From contig JARWIR010000043.1 of assembly GCA_029959085.1 (NCBI GenBank), forward strand, positions 1,674,001 to 1,738,000: a stretch of 64,000 nt of DNA. The letters run 5' to 3'. Under the pieces are notes generated by a model. It made no database searches. It was not told where the DNA came from and saw nothing but the letters and a program-made list of their open reading frames with translations. Of this stretch, positions 54,970 to 64,000 are shown in pieces; position 1 is the first letter of the stretch; each line of letters begins with the position of its first letter. This stretch comes from Nemophila menziesii. Its lineage: Eukaryota > Streptophyta > Magnoliopsida > Boraginales > Hydrophyllaceae. Position numbers and translations under genes: made by a program.

Positions 54970-56840
54970 GCAACTTATGACATGGAGTTCAAGGTACTGA
55001 GATTCTGAGTAGACTATAATATTTCTAAACCACTTCCTTGTGGTTTATTCATTAAGTAGAGGGACGAGGGTGCTTGGGTAACATTTAGGTATGAAAATAT
55101 TGGGTTGGTCTGCTTCAAATGTGGTCTCTCGGGTCATATCCAAAAAAAATCAAAATAAAAGCCACCATTCCTAATGAGCTGGATGATCTTGCGAGATTCT
55201 GCAAGTGGGAAAAATATGTTTTTGGAGGGAGAATTTGCCGTGGAATACTTTGTACTGCCTTTTGGGAGATTTGTACAATGTTAGCTTGAGGAATTAGTTG
55301 AAGAAGACCGTATTTTAATGGAAGTTGAGGTATTGAGCACCTAGATATTCACAATGAAAGGCTTGCTGCTAAGATTGTTCTAGAAGCCAATGTGGGAACC
55401 CATAGTTCAAAGGATAGAGCAAATGAAAAATTCTAGAAAAAGTAAAGGTAAGGACATTGCTGGCCCTTCAGGTACAAAGGTGGATGGTATCTATACTGGA
55501 AGGTTTGGGGATTCTGATAAGGAAATACCCAAAGACATACTCCTCGAGAATGAACTGTTATACAACAAAGTTATTTCATTGTAGGAGGTGACAAAGTTGG
55601 AATCTCTACCTTACTTTCATAAAGTTTTCAGACCAAGCATCTCTAGGGAGGCTAATAACTTAGTGGATTCAAGAGGAAAATGCGACACTGTTTCTAAAGT
55701 TGTTGTCCACCAAGTCATTTTAATAACACTACTTTGAAGAAAAAGTTTTTAAGGGATAAACCTCTTACTTCTTCAACAAAAACTTGGATTCAAACTATCG
55801 CCACAAATGAGAAGGAGGAAATCTCTGAAGCATTTATTAATAATCTTAGTGTTTCACCTATCTTTGAGGAAAACAGGGAATACAAAGGTAAGGATAAAGT
55901 TTCAAAGATGGAGAAGAGTAAGGGGAACTCTCATTCCATGCATATCTCCAGTTGTCTCAAACATAAAGTTTCATAAAAGCTTTGCTTAAATGGGGGTATT
56001 ACTGGGTTCTTCAGTTAGATTGGGTCCTAAATCTGTACTAGGGAAGCGCAAAGCAAACAGCTCTTTGACTTTGTTGAAAGAACCTATTTGTAAGAAGAGG
56101 GATATAAAGTAAGGGAAGGGTATTTTTGAGACTTTTAATATTATTGTTGCTCTTATAGATAAACTATAAAGTCCTCTAGCTCAATCAATTTCTTGTTCCC
56201 TTATGAAGACTCTTTTCATATGTTTATTTCTAATACAAATTCTACTAAGGAAGAGGTGAGAAAAATACACTTCTTTAGAAGCATGTATCCCAACTATTTG
56301 CAGGAAATAATGAAGAAAATGAGGTGTACCATGAGGAAGAAGAGGAGGAATAAAGTGAAGAAAAATGTGATTTGAGAGGTTATAGTGGATGACCCTAATT
56401 GGGGAGCGCCGAAGATAGTAGTTCTAAAAGTGGAAAGATTGCTACAAAGAAAGAACACAAGCTGAAGGGATACACACTCGCCCTCAAAGGAGATGCAAAA
56501 TAACCATGAGGTTTCTATTTTGGAATTGTCAAGGATATGAGAGTTCCTTGACGAGGCTCCATATTTCCTCCCTATTTGCATCTTTTAAGATTGATATTGT
56601 TTGCTTATTTAAAATTAAACTTAAGTCTTTTAATGTTAATCATTTTGTTAATGCTTAATGTCATGATTTTAGCTTGTCTTTTGTTATTCCACCGATTTGT
56701 TATATGGGTTTATCGAGAGGATTCCTACTTTTTTGGAAGAATCATGGCTCGTTAGTAGTTTTATTCCTTAGTAATTTTCTTAATGTAACTTGTATAGTAA
56801 ACCTAGGGAATGTTTTGGTATTTTGTTTTTATTCTCACCC

Positions 56841-58413
56841 TAGTGTCTCCTGGTGTGTGATAAAATCACACCCCTAAAAAGGAGGGACACTAACTGCAAA
56901 TGTACGGGTCGTCCAAGTAATAATCCGATAAATGAGTTTCGATCTTAGGGACAGATGGATATGACTATAGTGTTTATCAAATAAGTGAAGATATTTGTTT
57001 TGACATAAAAGTAAATGATAAAAATGTTTGTTTGGTTTTGTTTGTAAGACTAAGACGCAGTAAAATAAAGTACTAAATTGATTAACAAAAATAAATTTAT
57101 GCTAAAATTAAATAAATATGATTAGACACAAGAATGAGAGTTGTACTTGAGTCTCGCAAAGGATCCACCTAAGTCAACATAATTAATGTCTTTGTTTAAG
57201 GGTAAAGTAGGTATTATTATACTAGTCGGGATTCTAATATCTCCTAGCCCCCTGTCAGGTGGACCTAGGAGCTATTCTAAAGTACTATAAACCCCTACCG
57301 GGAAAATATGTCCTCTCGGATGTGAAGTCTTTACCTCTTTGTCTATGTAATTAGTCAAGTCTATCGATCAATAACAGGCATTACACGGGTATTACCTAAG
57401 TTTGTATTCAAGCCCCCCTATCGGATGATCACTTTTGCCACTAAAGTGAATATCTCAATTACTGAAACCTATTTTTAGTTGTACCGAAAAGAAATAGTAA
57501 ATAAGAACAGAGTAATATCCAATATGAAATACTCAACTCTGATTAAATTAGAAAAATCCCAAATTCAAAAACATGAATTAAATTAGCTAGGGTTCAACCC
57601 TTTATTGCGATTCTCTATAACTAAGGAAATTAGCTCATGCTAAAACTAGAAATTAATGAAATTAAATAAAAAGCATTCATTGTAAATTACATAAATAATT
57701 TGAAGAGCTTAATTTAGGGGTTGGATTTGGCTGCTGTTGGAAGAAATAGGATTCTCTAGCTCTAGCTTTTTCCTTCTCTTTTTTGCTCTCACTCTCTCTT
57801 ATAAAAGGTAATGTAGCGTACTAAAAAAATGAAGTATGAAGGCCTATTTATAGTGGAGAATTCGGATTAGGCTTTTTACTTAAGAGTAATAAGTTAAATG
57901 AGAAAAAGCCCAAGTCCAAATAAGAAATCGCGTAACTGATGTACAACTGTTAGTAAAACGGTCGTAACTTTTGCGTCTCAACTCCAAATCACCTGATTCT
58001 AGTCCCCAAAACTTTCTATTCAAAGGTGAAACTTCCTTATTTCAGGACTCCAAGGCTAAATCAGTGCCGAAGTGGGTCAAAAACAAAAATTTGTAACAGA
58101 TTTCCAGATTTCCATCTCCTTTAGTCAACTCTTCAGATAATCTCTTCTTGCCTTTGACTTTTTCGCTCGATCTAAGACATTAATTCAATTTCTCCTCCTC
58201 GTCTTGATGCTCCATAGCATCCATGGACCTAAGAAATTTACACTAAAAACAAACAAATTAATGCACAAAAGCTCTAAAACACAAATAATACAATTCCTAG
58301 GGGAGAAAATGCAATATAACTAATTAAGCTTAAAAGTCTATCAAATAAGTCTATTAATCACCTAAAATGATGTCTCCTAAGGACATATAATTAGAACAAA
58401 ATAGGAGACATCA
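56841..58413 (-). mobile_element. Solo LTR (copy d) inside LINE ORF2
   Basis: It starts TAGTGTCTCC and ends GGAGACATCA. The flanks are CACCC (56836-56840) and CACCG (58414-58418), a 5-bp duplication with one later change. It is 1,573 bp, the subfamily of 59353-60921. It splits the LINE endonuclease reading between FCFYSHP and the LWKDI...FGDFND part. Confidence 0.88.
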
Positions 58414-59352
58414 CACCGCTAATGATCTCGGGGACCGTATTAAGCTTTGGAAAGATATTTATACTCAAAGCTCCCGTTTCAACATGCCTTGGGTAATGTT
58501 TGGGGACTTCAATGACTATTTTAAATCATATGAGAAGCAAGGGATCACAGATTTTGGCATATTGTCAAGTATGATATTTTGGATATGGTTAGTAGTTTTT
58601 TTATAGAAAGTTGGATATTCTATCTCTTAACAAGACTAATATCACTCTGATTCTGAAAGGTAATTTTTAAGAAAATTTAGGTGATTATCGACCTATATCA
58701 TGTGCTAATTTCGATTACAAGATTTTGCCTCTGTCATGGCAAGAAGGCTGAAATCGATGTTGGGTGATATTGTTTCCCAGAAAAAGTCAACCTTTGTGAA
58801 AGGAAGGATTATCGATGATAACATCATCCTAGCACATGAGGTGGATTTTTTCTTTTGGAAAAATTATGAGTCAAACAAACATTACGCGACAGTAACATTT
58901 GATATGACGAAAGCTTATGAGAATGTGAGATGAGATTTTTTAGAGGTTGTGTACAACAAAATGGATTCTGAGGAGGTGTGGAATGGGTGGATTATGAAAT
59001 GTGTCACCCTATTTAAATATCAATTGAACTTCAATGGTGAGGTTACAGGTATGACATTCCCTATCATGGTATTAGATAAGGAGACCCCCTTTATCCTTTA
59101 CATTTTTGTCTTGTCATAGAATCTAGGGTAGGCCTGGAAAACTTTGAAATGAGGGAAGGCAATATTTGTGGGTTAGACTAGCTAGGGGTGCCCGCTCCTT
59201 TCTTACCTTCAATTTGCAGATGATTCCCTTTTTTGTTATCTCTCAGGGATGAGGAGTTTGGTGCTTTCAAGAGGGTTATTAAAAAATATTGATGAGATTC
59301 TAGACAAACGTCAAATTTCAGAAAATCCAGTATTTGTTCTAGTAGAGGAGCT

Positions 59353-60921
59353 TGGTGTCTCCTGGTGTGTGAAAAAATCACACCCCTAAAAAGGAGGGAA
59401 ACTGACCGCAAGTGTACGGGTCGTCCAAGTAATAATCCGATAAACGTGTATCGATCTCAAGGACGGATGGATATGACAATAGTGTTTATCAAATAAGGAA
59501 GATAATTGTTATGACATGAAAGTAAATGATAAAAATGTATGTTTGGTTTTGTTTGTAAGACTAAGACGCAATAAAATATAGTACTAAATTGATTAACAGA
59601 AATAAAATGCCGAAAGTAAATAAATATGAGTAGACGCAAGAATGAGATATGAACTTGAGTCTCGCAAGGTATCCACCTAAGTCAACGTAATTAATGTCTT
59701 TGTTTAAGGGTAGAGTCGGTATTATTATACTAGTTAGGATTCTAATATCTCCTAGCCCCATGTCGGGTTGACCTAGGAGCTGTCCTAAAGTACTATAAAC
59801 CCTTACATGGCGAATATGTCCTCTCGGATGTGAAGTCTTTACCTCTTTGGATATGTAATTAGTCAAGCCTGTCGGGTCAATAACGGACATTACACGGGTA
59901 TTACCTAAGTCTGTATGCCCCCCTATCAGATGATCACTTTTTTCTACTAAATTGAATAGCCCAATTACTAAAATCTATCTCTAGCTTTACCGAAATGAAA
60001 TAGTAAATAAGAACAAAGTAATATCCAATATAAAAACTCAACTCTGATTAAATTAGAAAAATCTCAAATTCAAAAACATGAATTAAATTAACTAGGGTTC
60101 AACCCTTTATTGCGATTCTCAAGCACTAAGGAAATTAGCTCATGCTAAAACTAGAAATTAGTGAAATTACATAAAAAGCATTCATTTTCAATAACAGAAA
60201 TAAATTGAAGAACCTAATTTAGGGGTTGGATCTGGCTACTGTTGGAAGAAATAGGATTCTCCAGCTCTAGCTTTCTCCTTCTCCTTTCTACTCTGACTCT
60301 CTCTTGTAAAATAAATAAATAATGAAGCGTATAAAAAATGAAGTCTAAAGGCCTACTTATAGTGGAGAACACGGATTGGGCTTTTTACTTAAGAGTAATA
60401 AGTTAAATGAGAAAAAGCCCAAGTCCAAATAAAAAATCCTGTAACTGATGTACAATTTTAGTAAAACGACCGTATCTTTTGCCTCTCAACTCCAAATCAC
60501 CTGATTCCAGTCCTCAAATGTTCCTAAATCAAAGGTGCAACTTCCTTATTCTAGGACTCCAAGGCTAAATCAGTGCTGAAGTGGGTCAAAAACAGTAATT
60601 TGTAACAACTTTCAAAATTTCCATCTCCTTTACTCAACTCTTCGGATAATCTCTTCTTGCCTTTGACTTCTCCGCTCGATCTAAGACTTTAGATCCCATT
60701 TATCCTCCTTGTCTTGGTGCTCCATAACATACATGGACCTAAGAAATTTACACTAAAAACTAACAAATTAACGCAAAAGCTCTAAAACGCAAATAATACA
60801 ATTCCCAGGGGAGAAAATGCAATATAACTAATTAAGCTTAAAACTCTATCAAATAAGTCTATTAATCACCTATAGTGATGTCTCCTAGGGGCATATAATT
60901 AGAACAAACCGGGAGACATCA
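59353..60921 (-). mobile_element. LTR (copy e) with adjoining internal sequence
   Basis: It starts TGGTGTCTCC and ends GGAGACATCA. On the minus strand it is preceded by GAGTTTGGGGTCT, a purine-rich tract of the kind that primes plus-strand synthesis just before a 3' LTR. It is therefore a 3' LTR still attached to internal sequence (60922-61467), not a solo LTR. The left end abuts LINE sequence. Confidence 0.75.
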
Positions 60922-61467
60922 AGACCCCAAACTCAAACCTTTGTCGTCTCGACAAAGCAAAATAAAAACAAGGGCCTTAGGTGAAACACGAAAATGTATA
61001 GTCTAGTGAATAATACCCAAAGCAAAGCTTAAAACAAATCTCATATAGTATGGCCTACAAATTAATAACACATGCACATGTCATGCACAAATCAAACACA
61101 AATAATATCAATCCAAAATTTATTTCAGAATGCTAGAAGGTTACGCTTATACTTATTTCAAGATGGTGACTAAAGGGTGTTCATCGATCCTCACTCACTT
61201 TGAACGCTCCACATAACTTACTCCCTATTAGCTGAATATAAATTCACTATGTATTTAAGAATCACAAGGACATTATGGTTTTAGCGTAGGCTTAGGGACG
61301 GTATGGTATGTATATGTGGTAAATTTGAAGTGAGCTTTTGGCTCTCTCCTCGCTTAACATTAATAACTGCCCAAGAGCTTGAGTTTGCATCGAATATGTT
61401 CTCACCCAACCTATTTGACGCACTAATTTAGCGTCCCCAGATTTACCCAATAAGCATTCAAGATGAT
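60922..61467 (-). mobile_element. Internal fragment of an LTR retrotransposon (element of copy e)
   Basis: It is homologous to 62978-63530, with shared words such as AGTGAGCTTTTGGCTCTCTC and GAGCTTGAGTTT. It lies just upstream of the 3' LTR on the minus strand. No integrase, RT or gag could be read; a 73-codon ORF at 61292-61513 is not convincing. The fragment ends where the next LTR begins. Confidence 0.6.
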
Positions 61468-62977
61468 TGGTGTCGCCTAAGGTGTGATAAAATATGATAT
61501 AAATAAAGTGCAAATAATCACCCTAGACTGGCACGGTTCTGCAAGTATACAGATCGTATGCAAGTTTTAGAAAATAAGTAAGATTCGTTCCGCAGAGACT
61601 ACGAAGGTTAGGGGAATCTTATGCAATAATCAAATGCAAATAATTAAAGCTAGAACAAATAAAACGCAGAAAAAGTAAAGACAAATAGATATTTATTTGG
61701 TTTTCAATTAAACTAAATTAAACTACGAAAGTAAAGACAGAAAAATAAACACGAAAGAAGAAGTAGTATGAGAATATAGCTTGAGTCACTAGCATGTAAT
61801 CCCCACTAGTTTTGCCGTTCTAAACATGTATGGGTGGATTATGTAGTATTTCAATAATCGGTTCCTATTGCGCTAGGTAGTTTTAAATAAGATTTACCAG
61901 TGTCAATAAGGGGTCCTAAGCAAACTGTTCCTGCAATTGGTAAATAGCAATATATACTAAACCATAGTGATTATCTAGTTAGGTTGATTTGTCAGATCTA
62001 AACCAGATACTAGACGTTATGTGCTAAACATGTAATTAAACACCGTTGTCAATGGTGACCTAATTACTAGATGGTAATTCTATATGGGTGCACTCCACAA
62101 GAACACAGAATATAAATCCAAACACATAAATAGAGAATAAAAACAATAATCCAATTTAAAACATAGAATTCCCAAATTAGATAGATGTCAACCAAAACTA
62201 GGGTTCATACATATATGCTAAAAAATCAAGCTAAAAGAAATTTAGTTCATACTAATGCAAGAAAAGAAAGAAATTACAATTTCAAAGGTAGAAGAAGACA
62301 TTGTGATGAACAACTCCTTCAAGACTTCTTTTCTTGTGCGTAAGCTTCCTCTTGGTTTAAGGTTTCACCAAGGATGATTTTCTAATGTTAAGAGGCTGTA
62401 TTTATATTGTATAGGTTGACCTAACTCATTTTCTTGAAGGAAAAGGTAAATATGGGCTCCAAGCCCAACTCAAATTCGTAGCCCAAAAACATGCAATCAA
62501 CCCCGTTTTTCTTTTGGTCCTAATAGCTTCAATATTTATCCGATTGATGCGTATGAGTATACCAAATTCATCGTATCGGAAAGATATTCAACGTTTCTCT
62601 TGACCGTTTCTCCAAATTCCTCACCTTTTTTAAGATATAAACTTATTTGTGGTCGTAGGTGCAGAAATTCAGATTTAAGGCAGGTTTTCCTTTTCCATGT
62701 TTTTAGCTTTGACTTCCTTATCTTCAATTTCCATGTTTATCTTCTTTCCTTTAGCTCTCTTCACCAACTTGGACTCTAATTAATTACCATATATCTCTAA
62801 AGCTTCACACTAAATAAATAATTAAACCCAATATGCTCTAATAATAATAATTAATTAATTCAAGACCCAAAATCGGAAAGTGTACTAAATCAAGCTAAAA
62901 TCGACCTATAAACTAATAAATACGCCTAAAATGATATCTCAGAAATAGATTTTATTATCACAAATGAGGAGACATCA
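61468..62977 (-). mobile_element. LTR (copy f), nested in the internal region of the copy e element
   Basis: It starts TGGTGTCGCC and ends GGAGACATCA. On the minus strand it is preceded by GAGTTGGGGGTCT, again a purine-rich tract. It matches the solo LTR at 51281-52765 in reverse complement. It is 1,510 bp. It probably belongs to an element whose body runs past the right edge of the window. Confidence 0.8.
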
Positions 62978-64000
62978 AGACCCCCAACTCAAAGTTGTAT
63001 CGTCCCGATACAATAACAGTAAAGAACAGAAGGGTAGTCAAATAAACAAGAAGAAGAAGTCGGAGGAGGAGAATAAGAACAGAACATAATGAATGATCCT
63101 AGAGCATAGTATCTAAAAAGTATCATGTAGTGATGCTCAAGAAATAATTCACAAATATGCTTAATACACATGTAATCAACAATCCATAAATTTAAGTCCA
63201 GATTAATTTCGCAATGCCAGAAGGAGAGGATGATAACTTAGTTCAGGTTAATGGATATAGGTTGTTCATAGGTCCTAATATAGTATCCAATGGTCCACTT
63301 ATCTATTACCTAATACCTCAATTGTTTCTCCACCAAGTAGTTAGAAATCCTAAGGTCTTTGGTTATAACGTGGCTTAGGGACGGTGTGGTATATTTGGAT
63401 AACGAAAAGTGAGCTTTTGGCTCTCTCCTCACTAGCCATTAACGAATCGCCCTAGAGCTTGAGTTTTCACTCGAAGATGTTCTCACTCAACCCAATTTAT
63501 TGATGCTTTTTGATGTGCATCCCTAATAAATCCCAAATAAAACCTTTTGTGATGATATACAATTTCCACTTTGCCGGTCCGAATATATATATTTTCTTTT
63601 CAAATCAATTTTTTCTTTTGTATAGTTCGGATTCTCTTTTAGATGTTCGAGATATCACGCTATTTTTTTAATATATATATATTTCTTTTTATGCCCTTGT
63701 TGGCAGATTTAGCTCGTAGCTTCTTTTCCATTCACTATTACCCCGGCAAAGGGTTACAATACTAACTTTTTCATCATCAATAAAATCACAAATATAATTC
63801 CCAAAACCCAATGTTCCCGAATGATGAAACCCACCACCCCAAACTCAAGCTCTAAAACAACTCGTTTCAGGTTTTGCGATTCGAGTGCGGGTCATATAGA
63901 TAAGTCCTACAACTAAGGGTATGGATTATAATGTGCTTCAATAAAAAGGCTTTAGAAAGGCTCAGAGGGGCTGAGACGGATAATAATAATAATCACATAA
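62978..64000 (-). mobile_element. Internal region of the LTR retrotransposon of copy f, cut by the window edge
   Basis: The first 550 bp match 60922-61467. The remainder is AT-rich and without a readable retroviral domain. This would be the untranslated stretch between the last gene and the 3' LTR. The coding part, if present, lies beyond base 64000. Confidence 0.55.

Larger units (their letters stand above)
53030..59352 (+). mobile_element. L1-type LINE, decayed, interrupted by two solo LTRs
   Basis: ORF1 starts about 53048 (MASRHFYILPLAKRLI) and shows a DUF4283-like stretch (DLFLGYHVLIKPWP, ISSVWVRIEGL). After the LTR at 53593-54969 comes a zinc knuckle (GLVCFKCGLSGHIQKKS, last Cys lost) near 55100. 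ORF2 starts at 56506 (MRFLFWNCQGYESSLTRLHI), the usual start of the endonuclease. After the LTR at 56841-58413 follow endonuclease residues (PWVMFGDFND), RT entry (NLGDYRPISCANF), RT motif A (TFDMTKAYENVR) and the catalytic FADD box at 59213-59224. Stops, frameshifts and a 58-bp tandem duplication (53257-53372) mark it as dead. It is cut at 59353 by another LTR. Confidence 0.88.

Overview
This is nuclear DNA of a flowering plant, most likely a eudicot. It is AT-rich, its genes are split by GT-AG introns, and it is packed with plant transposon families: L1-type LINEs with an RNase H tail, LTR retrotransposon termini, a Helitron, a CACTA element, Stowaway- and Harbinger-type MITEs, and a tRNA-derived SINE. 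I saw no bacterial, plastid or tRNA gene. The species cannot be named from this sequence.

The only clearly intact host genes are two tandem copies of a secreted GH9 endo-beta-1,4-glucanase, both on the minus strand: copy 1 at 11648-13982 and copy 2 at 35141-38331. Each has six exons and encodes 507 residues, and the two proteins differ at 22 positions by my count. Homology continues outside the coding sequence, so a block now lying at about 9447-15255 was duplicated to give the block at about 16177-48700. Because each block serves as an empty-site control for the other, later insertions can be delimited to the base. Copy 2 received an 18,292-bp Helitron (16690-34981), a 7,733-bp CACTA element (38456-46188), a Stowaway MITE, a fold-back insertion in intron 2, and a further unclassified stretch. 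Copy 1 received a 1,521-bp insertion with a 14-bp target duplication (9635-11155) and a MITE nested in a MITE (14186-14652). Copy 2 is therefore squeezed between the Helitron, 159 bp past its stop codon, and the CACTA element, 124 bp before its start codon.

The Helitron encodes a RepHel transposase (HUH Rep plus PIF1-type helicase) and an RPA70-like protein, both on the minus strand and both broken. The RepHel gene has a stop and a frameshift, and the RPA-like gene has a stop. The element looks bipartite. The RepHel and RPA-like genes each sit behind a near-identical roughly 700-bp promoter and 5'-end region, and each is followed by the same kind of minisatellite array and 3' block. Only the outermost ends carry true Helitron termini. 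The CACTA element has no visible transposase and carries an intron-containing copy of the N-terminal half of a PRP2-type DEAH-box splicing helicase gene, part of it present twice.

The outer parts of the window (1-9.4 kb and 48.7-64 kb) are retrotransposon debris. They hold LINE fragments on both strands and seven copies of an LTR family of about 1.4-1.8 kb. Two are solo LTRs with perfect 5-bp target duplications (51281-52765 and 53593-54969) and one has a 4-of-5 match (56841-58413). A single L1-type LINE at about 53.0-59.35 kb can be followed from its gag-like ORF1 through endonuclease and reverse transcriptase across two such insertions.

Exon boundaries, repeat limits and protein identities were read by eye. 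No alignment, transcript or database evidence was available.
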